From a virus, in the IMG/VR virus record IMGVR_UViG_3300033388_006651, positions 1-64,000 of that record: 64,000 nt of DNA, one strand, 5' to 3'. The translations under genes and the position numbers were made by a program. How positions within the stretch are numbered: the first letter of the stretch is position 1; every line of letters starts with the position of its first letter. Under the pieces are notes generated by a model. It was not told the origin of the DNA. It was given only the letters and a program-made list of their open reading frames with translations, and ran no database searches. Positions 46,010 to 54,890 of the stretch are shown here, piece by piece.

Positions 46010-46573
46010 GTGAGCCAAACAGAAATGTACGTGGCGGGGCCGAACGGGGACGTGGAGTCCTACGCTGAGTTCAGAAATGCCCATGGAGGAGCGATGGCCG
46101 TGTGGCGCATCCTTTCCGAGAAGTACCTGAACGCGAAGGGCCCCGAGTTCATGATGCTGATGATGCAGGGGTTCAAGCCTCTGTTCGATCTGCACAAGCA
46201 GGGGAAGCTCGAGCCGTGGGAGGCCGTCGTTCTCACGACCACCTACGACAAGGTGTTCATCCCTATCGAACACGTCGCGTCGGTCGCATCCGCTTTCGAG
46301 AAATTCGTCGAGGTACACGGGCCTTCCCAAGAGGGGATGGTGTTCTCGATCCCGGAGCAGGCGAAGAACCTTCGTTTCATGCTGACCGAGGTCGAGGAGA
46401 AAGGCTGGCGGGGTGTCGGCTGGAACCAGAACTCGGTGAGCGAAGCGATCTGGCATGGGGATGGAGACACCCCCTACAACATCGACCGCGACACCAAACA
46501 CTGGGTCTGGCCCGAGAACAAAGCTGACCAGGAGGACGCGGAAGGCTCTTCGCGCGCTCCACGCGACGAGTAG
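46010..46573 (+). CDS. Hypothetical protein, 187 residues
   Basis: It starts with GTG, no good Shine-Dalgarno, 15 nt after the TCGTGAAAAG motif. It contains FRNAHGGAMAVWRILSEKYL, FMMLMMQGFKPLFDLHKQGKLEPWE, TTYDKVFIPIEH and a C-terminal acidic tail. The WHGDGDTPYNIDRD part is distinctive. No Cys cluster, signal peptide or membrane segment was seen, and no family was recognised. It is the first gene of a transcription unit that leads into the DNA ligase, but a separate promoter-like element lies between the two. Confidence 0.5.
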   Translation: MSQTEMYVAGPNGDVESYAEFRNAHGGAMAVWRILSEKYLNAKGPEFMMLMMQGFKPLFDLHKQGKLEPWEAVVLTTTYDKVFIPIEHVASVASAFEKFVEVHGPSQEGMVFSIPEQAKNLRFMLTEVEEKGWRGVGWNQNSVSEAIWHGDGDTPYNIDRDTKHWVWPENKADQEDAEGSSRAPRDE

Positions 46574-46595
46574 AGTGGTCTCTGAGCCTTCTTTT

Positions 46596-46617
46596 CACGA
46601 TTTGAGCCGAAATCGTG
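46596..46617 (+). promoter_or_regulatory. Inverted repeat upstream of ligase promoter element
   Basis: CACGATTT and AAATCGTG form a perfect 8-bp stem around GAGCCG. There is no T-run, so a terminator is unlikely. It abuts the bipartite element starting at 46617 and could be an operator or transcript-end hairpin. Confidence 0.45.
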
Positions 46618-46648
46618 TGTAAAAAGGTCGAAAGGTCCGTGCACAAAG
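46617..46648 (+). promoter_or_regulatory. Bipartite promoter-like element before DNA ligase
   Basis: GTGTAAAAAG, 10 nt, CCGTGCACAAAG, ending 1 nt before the ligase ATG. Both boxes and spacing equal those before the lipoprotein gene on the other strand (21318-21349). No Shine-Dalgarno separates it from the ATG. Confidence 0.6.
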
Positions 46649-46649
46649 T

Positions 46650-48674
46650 ATGAGTAACCGCAAACAGCAGGAATTGGTCGAACGTATTGAGGAGATCGTC
46701 GCTGAGCTTAGGCCCGCGCGTTACGCCTATTACAACGACGATCCGATCATGTCGGACGCCGAGTACGACCTTCTCGAAGATGAGCTTCGGGAGGGCATGG
46801 ACGCGCTTCGGAAGATCGTCGAGAAGAAGACGTTTCTCGACTTGGTCAAGGATGTCGTGGTTTTCCTCAAGGGCGTCGGAGCCAAAGCGGCCAAGAAGAC
46901 CAAGTGGAAGACGGTCAAGCACAGCGCCCCGATGGGTTCGCTGATGAAGGTCAAGACCTCCGACGAATTCATCAAGTGGTACGCGGCTCTTACTCAAAAG
47001 ATCGCGAAGGCGAAGAGCGACGGTGACATCGACAAGGCTTCGTCCGAGCAGGTCGGCAGCGAGAAGCTGGACGGCATCTCCCTGAGCCTCAAGTACGTCA
47101 AGGGCAAGTTCGTCCAGGGCGTCACCCGTGGTGACGGCGAGGAGGGCGAGGACATCTCCCGCAACGTGCGTTTGATGAAGGGGTTCCAGGACAACGTGCG
47201 CGATCTGACCGGCATGGTCCGTGCGGAGATCATCCTCAAGAAGTCCGACCACAAGAAGTACCTCTCCGAATACAAGAACCCGCGCAACGCGGCCAGCGGT
47301 ATCGCCAAGCGCGAGTCAGATCCAGAGCCCTGCAAGCACCTCACGATCATCTGCTATCAGATCATCAGTGAAGAGCACGACATCACTTCCAAGTCGATGG
47401 AGTTCAAGATGCTCAAGGCGCTTGGGTTCCTCACCCCGAACTGGAAGATCTGCAAGACCCAGGACGCCGTGCTCAAGATGTACCAGGACTACATCGACGG
47501 GAAGCGCGAGAAGTTGGACTACGAGATCGACGGGTTGGTGTACGAGTGCAACATCCTCGCCATCATGGAGCACTTGGGCGAGCACGATGGCCGTCCCAAG
47601 GGCGCCCGTGCGTTCAAGTTCCCCCACGAGGAGCAGCCGACCCGGCTCCGCAAGATCGTGTGGCAGGTGGGCAAATCTGGCCGCGTGACGCCCGTCGCTT
47701 ACTTCGAGACTGTGGACCTCGTTGGAGCCAGCGTGAGCCAGGCGACGTTGCACAACATCAGCAACATCCACCGGCTCGCCGCCAAGTCTCCGCAGACTCT
47801 CATGGGGCTCGGCGATACCATTTTGGTGTCCCGTCGGGGCGACGTGATCCCCCAAGTCGAGAAGGTGATCAAGGCATCGAAGAATGCCCGCTACCTCGTG
47901 CCCACCGAGTGTCCTTCGTGTGACACGAAACTCAAGATGAAAGGCGAGTACCTCATGTGCGGCAACGGGGCTCGGTGCCCGGCGCAGCAGAGCGGCTCCA
48001 TCAAGCGTTGGGTCGAGAAGCTCGACATCAAGGACTGGGGCGGGACGCTCATCGAGGCCCTGTGCGAGAACGGGATGGTCGTCACCATCGCCGACCTCTA
48101 CGGGCTCGACGAGGACGCGCTGGCTGCGGTGACGCTCTCCGGCAAGAGGGTCGGCAAGAGCACGGCCAAGAAGGTCATGAAGAACCTGCGGGCCAAGATG
48201 GAATTGCCCATTGGGGACTTCGTCGGCTCCCTGGGCATCGACCTGTGGGGACGTTCCATGGTCAAGCTCCTGGCGGCAGCCGGCATCGACACCATCGAGA
48301 AGATGGAAGATGCCGCCGTTGGGGACATCGCTCGCATCCCGCGTGTCGGTGAGACCAAGGCCGTCGCGTTCGTCAACGGCTTCGGTCGGCGCAAGAAACT
48401 GATCGATGACCTCCTGGCTGCTGGCGTCACCGTCAAAGCGCCCATCGTCGGCGGCAAATTGTCCGGGGTGTCCTTCTGCTTCACCGGAGTGCGCGACAAG
48501 CCGCTCATGGTGGACCTCGAGAACGCTGGCGCCACGGTGAAGGGGAGCGTTGGGAGCGGCCTGACCTACCTTGTGGTAAAGTCCAAGACCTCCTCTTCGG
48601 CCAAAATGAAGAAGGCCAAGGCGCAAGGGACTTCGATCGTGACCCTTGATGAGGCAAAGGCTCTTCTCCGATGA
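46650..48674 (+). CDS. ligA: NAD-dependent DNA ligase
   Basis: This 674-residue protein has the complete LigA layout. Domain Ia for NMN binding reads YYNDDPIMSDAEYDLL near residue 30. The adenylation motif is SEKLDGISL with catalytic Lys 139. ARAFKFPHE and IDGLVYE are nucleotidyltransferase segments. The OB-fold region contains VGKSGRVTPVA, and the zinc finger is CPSC...CGNGARCP. HhH repeats follow, and a C-terminal BRCT domain reads GVSFCFTGVRD then TYLVVKS. It seals nicks during replication, using NAD. Its length is that of bacterial LigA, longer than most phage ligases. The ATG follows a promoter-like box directly, so the transcript may be leaderless. Confidence 0.97.
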   Translation: MSNRKQQELVERIEEIVAELRPARYAYYNDDPIMSDAEYDLLEDELREGMDALRKIVEKKTFLDLVKDVVVFLKGVGAKAAKKTKWKTVKHSAPMGSLMKVKTSDEFIKWYAALTQKIAKAKSDGDIDKASSEQVGSEKLDGISLSLKYVKGKFVQGVTRGDGEEGEDISRNVRLMKGFQDNVRDLTGMVRAEIILKKSDHKKYLSEYKNPRNAASGIAKRESDPEPCKHLTIICYQIISEEHDITSKSMEFKMLKALGFLTPNWKICKTQDAVLKMYQDYIDGKREKLDYEIDGLVYECNILAIMEHLGEHDGRPKGARAFKFPHEEQPTRLRKIVWQVGKSGRVTPVAYFETVDLVGASVSQATLHNISNIHRLAAKSPQTLMGLGDTILVSRRGDVIPQVEKVIKASKNARYLVPTECPSCDTKLKMKGEYLMCGNGARCPAQQSGSIKRWVEKLDIKDWGGTLIEALCENGMVVTIADLYGLDEDALAAVTLSGKRVGKSTAKKVMKNLRAKMELPIGDFVGSLGIDLWGRSMVKLLAAAGIDTIEKMEDAAVGDIARIPRVGETKAVAFVNGFGRRKKLIDDLLAAGVTVKAPIVGGKLSGVSFCFTGVRDKPLMVDLENAGATVKGSVGSGLTYLVVKSKTSSSAKMKKAKAQGTSIVTLDEAKALLR

Positions 48675-48675
48675 A

Positions 48676-48942
48676 ATGTCCGATTTGCTACCCATGCGTC
48701 GTGACGAGGGGCGTCCGGGTCTCTACCGTGACTCCGAGAACGGCAAACTCGGCGGGGTGTGTTCTGGCGTCGCCCGTTGGACGGGCGTCCCTTCTGTGGT
48801 CTGGCGCCTCATATTCGCAGCAATGTTCTTCGGGTGGGGTACTGGGCTCGTGTTGTACGTGCTCCTGTGGTTCCTCATGGACGATCCCCCGAAGCCGACG
48901 CAGCCAGCGCTCCGCAGTTCAACCGTCGAAGCTCTGTATTGA
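48676..48942 (+). CDS. PspC-domain membrane protein
   Basis: This 88-residue protein starts at an ATG 1 nt after the ligase stop, although Met 7 (48694) is an alternative. The segment GLYRDSENGKLGGVCSGVARWTG, followed by VVWRLIFAAMFFGWGTGLVLYVLLWFLM, is a typical PspC domain: a short N-terminal 'LYR....KLGGVC.G.A' and a membrane span or hairpin. In bacteria PspC takes part in the phage-shock envelope stress response. Here it may act on the host membrane or interact with the host system. The call is strong; the role in the phage is inferred. Confidence 0.8.
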   Translation: MSDLLPMRRDEGRPGLYRDSENGKLGGVCSGVARWTGVPSVVWRLIFAAMFFGWGTGLVLYVLLWFLMDDPPKPTQPALRSSTVEALY

Positions 48943-48951
48943 GGTGAACCT

Positions 48952-49299
48952 ATGGCATTTGGAAAAATAGACCAACGCGCGTACAAAAAAGCACTGCATG
49001 AGGCGGTCGATAGCTATTCAGGAGTGCCGTCAGTTAGCGACGTTCTGGACAAGATGGCCAGGGCAGAAAAGGAGCACCCGAACTACCTCAACAACGAGAC
49101 GGTCCGTGACAGCCTTCACAAATATCTCCTCGCGCACAATGCACCTCGCGCAAAGAAGTTCGTGGATCACCTCCCGGACACGACGGCGGCCCCTTGGGTT
49201 GTGGCATCGATGATGGCGGGAATGGCGGTGCTCGCTTTTGGGGCAATCGCCCTTGTTGTCGGGTTGGCGATTTTCCTGTTTCAGTATTTTTTCGGCTAG
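48952..49299 (+). CDS. Small protein with C-terminal membrane segment
   Basis: This 115-residue protein has a soluble, charged N-terminal part (KIDQRAYKKALHEAVDSYSG, KMARAEKEHPNYL) and one long or two short C-terminal membrane spans (WVVASMMAGMAVLAFGAIALVVGLAIFLF). GAGGTGAACCT precedes the ATG. Together with the neighbouring PspC-domain gene it forms a small membrane-protein pair after the ligase. It could be an envelope-acting or lysis-related protein. No family was recognised. Confidence 0.6.
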   Translation: MAFGKIDQRAYKKALHEAVDSYSGVPSVSDVLDKMARAEKEHPNYLNNETVRDSLHKYLLAHNAPRAKKFVDHLPDTTAAPWVVASMMAGMAVLAFGAIALVVGLAIFLFQYFFG

Positions 49300-49319
49300 G
49301 CCGGATCGAACTCAGCGTT

Positions 49320-49329
49320 TCGTGAAAAG
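49320..49329 (+). promoter_or_regulatory. TCGTGAAAAG junction motif
   Basis: This exact copy lies in the 69-nt gap before GTG 49369. A TATAGA hexamer lies downstream at 49351-49356 and could be a -10 element. Confidence 0.4.
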
Positions 49330-49368
49330 ATGAGCGTGGCACGGCTGCGCCTATAGAACCCCCTTCTT

Positions 49369-50067
49369 GTGACTTCCTACCTTACGGTGGGGCGACGCCC
49401 ACCGAGGGGGTACAAGAAGAGCATGAAGCTCGCGGACGCATACGAACGGCTCCAATGGGGCGCCCCGTTGTCATTTGAGCGAGCTGCGCTCGGGGGCGAG
49501 AACGACGCGCCGACGTTTCCTCGTGGGATCGGCACGTCGGTCCACATGTTGATCGAGCTCTACCTCGACATACACCGGAGCCGAACCTCTCAGTTCGGAC
49601 GCCCATATTTCCTGGTTCGGTGTCTGTCCTCAGGACAAGGGAGAGAGCTACGAGACTGGCTGTCGAGAATCCATCACAGGCTCGATCTCGACGTGGACCT
49701 CGACCGTGTCCGGTTTTCCCCTACGAGTGGGGGTACCGAGAGGATTCGTGGGGAGATTTGGTATTCGTGGGCCATTTTCTGCGATCACTCGGTCAAGGAA
49801 GAGGACACCGTTGGGGCCGATCGTAACGTGGGACCTTACGGTCTCATCCGTCGTCTCGAGCCAGACAACTCTCGCATCCGTCCGTTTTGGAGAGCCTATG
49901 ATCGTGATGACCGGTATATCGGTGCGCTCACCGACAACGGCAAAAGCGATCTGATGGATACGGCAACGTGTCCCATCACGTTGGGAGGCACGCGGCCAAC
50001 GACGTACCCGGCGGCTTTCCTGGGAACCGATGTGAGTGTCCGTCTCCGAAAGGCGTTTGCTCGATGA
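49369..50067 (+). CDS. Hypothetical protein, 232 residues
   Basis: It starts at GTG 49369 without clear ribosome site; ATG 49423 is a possible shorter start. It is basic, with many Arg residues. The segments LADAYERLQWGAPLSFERAAL and YGLIRRLEPDNSRIRPFWRAYD are prominent, and RIRGEIWYSWAIFCDH is the hydrophobic core. No recognised domain, zinc cluster or membrane span was found. The end overlaps the next start by 4 nt, so it is coupled to the primase-type zinc finger gene. A role in the replication module is possible but unsupported by motif. Confidence 0.45.
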   Translation: MTSYLTVGRRPPRGYKKSMKLADAYERLQWGAPLSFERAALGGENDAPTFPRGIGTSVHMLIELYLDIHRSRTSQFGRPYFLVRCLSSGQGRELRDWLSRIHHRLDLDVDLDRVRFSPTSGGTERIRGEIWYSWAIFCDHSVKEEDTVGADRNVGPYGLIRRLEPDNSRIRPFWRAYDRDDRYIGALTDNGKSDLMDTATCPITLGGTRPTTYPAAFLGTDVSVRLRKAFAR

Positions 50068-50663
50068 GCTTCGAGCGCATGCGTGCCCGTGCGGAACGGG
50101 TCAAGACCGAGTGCGATCTCGGAACTCTTTTGCAGGATTACGGCTACGCCGTTTTCTCCGACCGCCATCGGGAGCAGCAGTTCTCGTGTGACCTGCACGG
50201 CGTGGACAACAGCCCGTCGGCTCGTCTCTACGGCCACAACAACACGACCTACTGCTGGGCCTGTGGGAAGACCCGAGACCCTATCTCCTACGTGATCGAG
50301 AAGGAGCTCCTGAACTTCCGGGGTGCCGTGGAGTATCTCGAAAAGAAGATGGGGCTCCCTCCTCTTCCCTGGTCCGATGACCACGAACGTCCCGTCACCG
50401 TCGAGGATGAGATCAGCAAGATCGAGAAGACCTCGACGACCGTCACCTACGCGCAAGCCAAACAGCGCCTGGGCAAGTTCCTGGAGTCGCTGACTACCGA
50501 CCGTGATATGGGTTCAAGCTCTCTCCTCTCGTTCTGGGAGGTGTACGACCGGGTGGACTACGGCGTGGCTCGAGAGAACTGGGAGGAGCACAAAGGTGCG
50601 GCGGCGATGGAGGGGTTGCGGGAGCGTGTCATGAAGAAACTCCAGGAGGTGTCGGGGCAGTGA
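50064..50663 (+). CDS. Primase-type CHC2 zinc-finger protein
   Basis: This 199-residue protein has a zinc-binding pattern FSCDLHGVDNSP then YCWACGKTRDPISYVIE near residues 40-80, matching the CHC2 zinc finger at the N-terminus of DnaG-type primases (Cys-x2-His ... Cys-x2-Cys). NFRGAVEYLEKKMG follows in the usual place. The TOPRIM catalytic domain of primase is absent, since the remaining 110 residues are helical and charged. It may direct template recognition for a separate primase, or be a regulatory relative. It lies directly upstream of the polymerase module. Confidence 0.75.
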   Translation: MSFERMRARAERVKTECDLGTLLQDYGYAVFSDRHREQQFSCDLHGVDNSPSARLYGHNNTTYCWACGKTRDPISYVIEKELLNFRGAVEYLEKKMGLPPLPWSDDHERPVTVEDEISKIEKTSTTVTYAQAKQRLGKFLESLTTDRDMGSSSLLSFWEVYDRVDYGVARENWEEHKGAAAMEGLRERVMKKLQEVSGQ

Positions 50664-51115
50664 TCACGGGCATGCGTTACGCCATGATCCAGGACCCCGA
50701 TCGCTTCCGCATAGTTCCGGTGCTTTACCCGACGCCGTTGCCCGACAATCTATGGGGAGTCCTCCTTCCGTTGCGCGATACCGTCTGGGGCGCGCAGATT
50801 CCGACCGTCACTGGGGAGGCGTTATCACATGCGTTGCATGGCGACCCGAAGGCGTTTCTTGAAATGTTGGGGCGCCCACCTCGAGGCCGACCGTTACGTT
50901 TGGAGATGGAGGATCGCAGGTGCATCGAAGCCCAACACGAAACGTGCGCCCTGGCGGGATCGCACTGCGTACCAGGGTCGGGCAAATTGCCCGATTGCTA
51001 CCTCGCACCCTACGAAGATCCCACGCTGAGACTCCTGGCGGTCACTGTGGGCCGGGCGTGGGACGAGGGGCGCGCGGTATTCGTCGTAGAGGGCCCTGAG
51101 TTTATGGTTCGGTGA
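50660..51115 (+). CDS. Hypothetical protein, 151 residues
   Basis: It starts at GTG overlapping the previous stop by 4 nt. It contains FRIVPVLYPTPLPDNLWGVLLPL, MEDRRCIEAQHETCALAGSHCVPGSGKLPDCYLAPYE with four spaced Cys, and AVFVVEGPEF. The Cys pattern may bind a metal or a cluster. It is not otherwise like a known family. It sits between the primase-like zinc finger and the DNA polymerase genes. Confidence 0.45.
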   Translation: MITGMRYAMIQDPDRFRIVPVLYPTPLPDNLWGVLLPLRDTVWGAQIPTVTGEALSHALHGDPKAFLEMLGRPPRGRPLRLEMEDRRCIEAQHETCALAGSHCVPGSGKLPDCYLAPYEDPTLRLLAVTVGRAWDEGRAVFVVEGPEFMVR

Positions 51116-51154
51116 ATTCCGGGGAGTAGAACCTCCGAGCGAGAGGACCCACCG

Positions 51155-54100
51155 ATGAGTTTCCTGGATGAGTTGGAAGTAGCCACACGGCCTGATGTTG
51201 AAAAGAAGCCTTGGATGAGCAAGGTAACGATGGAACTTGTTTCCGTCGAAACCCTTGAACGCGTCATCGACGAGTGTATCGAAGCCGGGCATTACGCCCT
51301 CGACGTTGAGACCACCGGTCTGGACAACCGCTATTTCAAGGAAATGGGCGGCACCAAGGACAAGATCGTCGGGATCTGTTTGAGCCCTGACGGACACCGG
51401 GGCTACTACATCCCGGTTCGTCACAAGAAGGGTCAAGAACACAACATTCCCCTGACGCTTTTCAACGAGCAGATGCTCCGACTCGTGGAATCGGAAGCCA
51501 TCGCCATTTTCCACAACGCCAAATTCGATCAGGAGTTCCTCCAGTTCAACGGCGGCGCGACGCTGGGCATCTGGGACGACCCGCTCAAGTTCGAGGACAC
51601 CCTCATCCTGGCGTGGCTCCGGAACACCCGCGAACGGAACAAGGGCCTCAAGCATCTGAGCAAGGTCGAGCTCGACAAGGAGATGATCGAGATTACCGAT
51701 CTCTTCGGAAAGGATGAAGTCAAGAAGCGCAAGGGCTACATCAACTTCGAGGAACTCGACCCCTCCTGGGAGCCTTGTATTTGGTACGCGTGTTCGGACG
51801 CGATCTGCACCTACCTGCTCTACCAAGTTCTGCACCCCCAGGTGGTGGCGCCGGACGGGAACCGGGGCCGTGGCCAGGAAGTCGTGTACCGCCTGGAGAA
51901 GATGTGCCTTCCGGCGACACGCTGGATGGAGCGGTGCCGGGTTTGGATCGATCCCGAGAAGGTCTCCGAGCTGATTCAGATCGGTCAGGTCGAATACTTC
52001 GAGTGCATCATCACCATCTACGATTTCTGCAACAAAGCCCTCGGCCGCAAAATCGAGCCCGGCTGGGTGCGTCTCCTGCGTGAGAAGTTCATCCCCGACG
52101 ACGCCGACTACAACATCAACAAGCAGATCGAGGACCTGCGTCTGGAAGCGAACCGTGGTCGGATGGATGACTACGACGCGAACGGTCATTTCATGAAGAC
52201 CCAGTCAGGGTTTGCCGAACGCTACGACATTCTCAGTCGCCAGCAGCTCGGGCCTCTGTTCGAGGAACTCAAGATCCCGGACCTCCGCAAGACGGAGAAG
52301 TCCGAGCAGATCATGACGACGCAGTCAGAGATCGACCGGCTCAACGAAAAGTACGGGCACCGGTACTCGTTCCTCCCGAAGATCAAGCGCCTGGGCGAAC
52401 TCCAGAAAGCCCTGGGCACGTACCTGATCTCCCTGCACAACGACGTGGGCCCTGACGGCACCCTGCGCATCAACTACCGTCAGACCGGCACAGACACGGG
52501 ACGTTTCACGACACCGTCTTCACGTCGTCCGCAGCTCGACGGTGGGACGAAGTTCCCGATGCACGGCACACCGGCTTCGTACGACAAGACTCGACCAGAG
52601 TGTCTTCTCCGGATTCGTGAGGCCATCAAGGCGCGACCCGGCAAGCTCATGGCTGCTCTCGACTTTGGCGGCGTGGAACTCAGGATCGCCACCATCCTGT
52701 CTGGCGAGCCCAAGTGGCTCGAGGAGTATTTCCGTTGCAGCACCTGTGGTCAGGAGTTCGAGCGCGGTGACGGCAAGAGCACCCCGGAAGCGCCCCCGGC
52801 TTACTGCCCCAAGTGCGGCGACGACCGCATCGGCGATCTCCACACGCTCACCGGCGTCACCTTCTACGGCAACGAGCGCATGTCCACCAAAGAGGGGAAG
52901 GGGCTGCGACAGGGTGCCAAATCTGCAAATTTCGCTATGGCTTACGGAGGGGGTCCGAGCGCCATCATGCGTGCCATCGAAGGTTGCACCGAGCAGGAGG
53001 CTGCTCGGCATCACCGGACCTTCAACAACACCTACGGCACGCTGAAAGCCTGGTGGGATCAGATCAAGGGCTTCGGTCGCAAGCACGGCTACGTGGCCAC
53101 GGCCTTCGGGCGTCACTACCCGCTGCCCGACATCCGGTTGCCCATCAGCCAGCGCGATGTTGCCAAGGACCTTCGCGAGAAGTACCAAGCCAAGATCGAA
53201 GCCGGCAAGGAGGCCACGGCGCCGACCGACGCGGACGTGAAGAAGTTCATGGACTTCAACCGAAAGTTCCGGGCGAAGGCCGAGCGTAACGCGACCAACG
53301 GACCCATCCAGGGGTTGAGCGCGGACATCACCAAGCTGGCGATGGCGCTGATCTACCGCGAGTGCAAGAAGCGCGGCTGGTTCGACAAGGTGGCGATGAC
53401 CATCACGATTCACGATGAGCTTGTGTTCGAGATCGATCTCGATCTTGCACCCGAGGCTCTTGAGGTGTTCCAGGAGATCATGACCCGGAACAAGACGCTC
53501 CTGAATCTCAAGTGGAGTGTCCCGCTGACGACGGACTGCGAGATCGGGCACGATTGGACCGTCCCCTGGGACATCAAGGATTTCAAGTTCCAGCGTGTGC
53601 GTGCCGACGGTTTCCAGACCAATGAGCACGGGGGGCTGTACCGTCACGAAAAAGACGATAAGAACGGCAAGTTCAAAGCAGGTGAGTTGGGGGCCAAGCG
53701 GTGGCCTCCTGAATACGTGAAAACATTCGGTGCCGTGTACGGCTTCGCGCCGGTTACGGAAAACTTGACCGCCGAAGAAGGTAAAAAGTTCTTCGGTGAC
53801 GACTGGACGCCGTTGCCGCTGTCGGACAAGGCGACGGCCCCGGTGCGCCCTTTGAGCATCACGACGGCCAGTAGTCCGCAGCCGTCCTCCAGTGTTGCTC
53901 AGACGCCTCAGATGCCCCAGGAGCCTTCGCAGCCCACTCCCGCGCCCGTTGCGGCACCCACGTTGGACACCGCTCCTGCTGCCCCTCAGCGCCCCTCACC
54001 GGTGCAGCTTGAGAAGGGCGAACCGTTCCAATACGAGCTCCGTGAGATTGGTGTAGGAGTCGCGGAAAAATTGGCCCGTGTGATCGTACAGTGTCAGGGG

Positions 54101-54220
54101 CGCGGCGCTCATCCATTACGCGTCATCGACCCTACGGGAAAATCTGTCCTGTGGGATGGAGCGACCATCATGGTCAACCCTGTCGAGTTCAATATCGCCG
54201 CCAACTACCACGGGATCTAA
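51155..54220 (+). CDS. polA: Family A DNA polymerase with zinc-ribbon insertion
   Basis: This 1021-residue protein has a 3'-5' exonuclease domain: DVETTGLD (Asp 50, Glu 52), FHNAKFDQE and YACSDAICTYLLY. Polymerase motif A is ALDFGGVELR (Asp 503), motif B RQGAKSANFAMAYG (residues 585-598) and motif C TIHDELVFE (Asp 754). Between motifs A and B a four-Cys zinc ribbon is inserted, CSTC (528-531) and CPKC (551-554), not usual in Pol I. After residue 800 a Pro/Ala-rich linker leads to a 65-residue terminal domain. There is no 5' nuclease domain. It should be the phage replicative polymerase. GAGAGGA lies ahead of the ATG. Confidence 0.95.
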   Translation: MSFLDELEVATRPDVEKKPWMSKVTMELVSVETLERVIDECIEAGHYALDVETTGLDNRYFKEMGGTKDKIVGICLSPDGHRGYYIPVRHKKGQEHNIPLTLFNEQMLRLVESEAIAIFHNAKFDQEFLQFNGGATLGIWDDPLKFEDTLILAWLRNTRERNKGLKHLSKVELDKEMIEITDLFGKDEVKKRKGYINFEELDPSWEPCIWYACSDAICTYLLYQVLHPQVVAPDGNRGRGQEVVYRLEKMCLPATRWMERCRVWIDPEKVSELIQIGQVEYFECIITIYDFCNKALGRKIEPGWVRLLREKFIPDDADYNINKQIEDLRLEANRGRMDDYDANGHFMKTQSGFAERYDILSRQQLGPLFEELKIPDLRKTEKSEQIMTTQSEIDRLNEKYGHRYSFLPKIKRLGELQKALGTYLISLHNDVGPDGTLRINYRQTGTDTGRFTTPSSRRPQLDGGTKFPMHGTPASYDKTRPECLLRIREAIKARPGKLMAALDFGGVELRIATILSGEPKWLEEYFRCSTCGQEFERGDGKSTPEAPPAYCPKCGDDRIGDLHTLTGVTFYGNERMSTKEGKGLRQGAKSANFAMAYGGGPSAIMRAIEGCTEQEAARHHRTFNNTYGTLKAWWDQIKGFGRKHGYVATAFGRHYPLPDIRLPISQRDVAKDLREKYQAKIEAGKEATAPTDADVKKFMDFNRKFRAKAERNATNGPIQGLSADITKLAMALIYRECKKRGWFDKVAMTITIHDELVFEIDLDLAPEALEVFQEIMTRNKTLLNLKWSVPLTTDCEIGHDWTVPWDIKDFKFQRVRADGFQTNEHGGLYRHEKDDKNGKFKAGELGAKRWPPEYVKTFGAVYGFAPVTENLTAEEGKKFFGDDWTPLPLSDKATAPVRPLSITTASSPQPSSSVAQTPQMPQEPSQPTPAPVAAPTLDTAPAAPQRPSPVQLEKGEPFQYELREIGVGVAEKLARVIVQCQGRGAHPLRVIDPTGKSVLWDGATIMVNPVEFNIAANYHGI

Positions 54221-54224
54221 CCCA

Positions 54225-54890
54225 ATGCTGAAACCCCTGACGACCATTTTCCGAGATCACGAGATCACTCTCGAGTGCACTCACAAGAAGATCTTCCCTC
54301 CCCCTCAGATGTACGGGTCCACGCCCGAAGACATCGACACCCTGTGGAAGCAGGGCGTCATCGATCAGAACCAGTACCAGCAGCTCCGGGTCTGGAAAGA
54401 GAAGTGCGGCATCATGGTGATGGGACCGCGCTGTCTCGACTGCCCGTTGGCGAAAAAGCAGAATCCTCGTCCCGGGCGCCCCAACGTCATCGAGACCGAG
54501 TCGTGGATTGCGGCGAAGGAGAAGATGCACTGGGCCGACATGAAGGCCGGCAAGCTGGCCCCTCCCGGAGATACGATCGTGGTCGAAGGAAAGGCAACTC
54601 TCACCGTAAAGATTGCTTCGGAGCCGGAGACTGTGGTCAGCGAGAAGGGGTTTGTGAAAAAGGGAACGCCGGTGCCCGTCGCCGTCGTGGAGCCCCAGGA
54701 AACAGAGCCCGCGGCCGAAGAAACGCTCCCCGAAGAAACGATGGAGGAGGCTCCGGCCGAGCCCGAGAAGGAGACGCTGCTCGACGCCCTCAAGAACCCT
54801 GACAAGTTTCTCGTTCAGGAAACCGATCCGGAACCTGAGTCCGATGACGGCTTGGGCGACGACATTCTGGACGCGCTCGCGGACGACTGA
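54225..54890 (+). CDS. Hypothetical acidic protein in polymerase operon
   Basis: This 221-residue protein starts 4 nt after the polymerase stop. The N-terminus contains spaced Cys residues (ECTHKK, EKCGIMVMGPRCLDCPLA). The C-terminal 80 residues are Glu/Pro rich (EETLPEETMEEAPAEPEKE) and end in a short acidic motif, DDILDALADD. Such acidic tails often mimic DNA or contact single-strand-binding proteins, but this is not shown here. Co-transcription with the polymerase suggests a replication role. Confidence 0.5.
   Translation: MLKPLTTIFRDHEITLECTHKKIFPPPQMYGSTPEDIDTLWKQGVIDQNQYQQLRVWKEKCGIMVMGPRCLDCPLAKKQNPRPGRPNVIETESWIAAKEKMHWADMKAGKLAPPGDTIVVEGKATLTVKIASEPETVVSEKGFVKKGTPVPVAVVEPQETEPAAEETLPEETMEEAPAEPEKETLLDALKNPDKFLVQETDPEPESDDGLGDDILDALADD

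Noticed and set aside
46596-46617. Terminator at the inverted repeat before ligase
   Set aside because: The stem is perfect but no T-run follows; the next bases are the promoter-like box.
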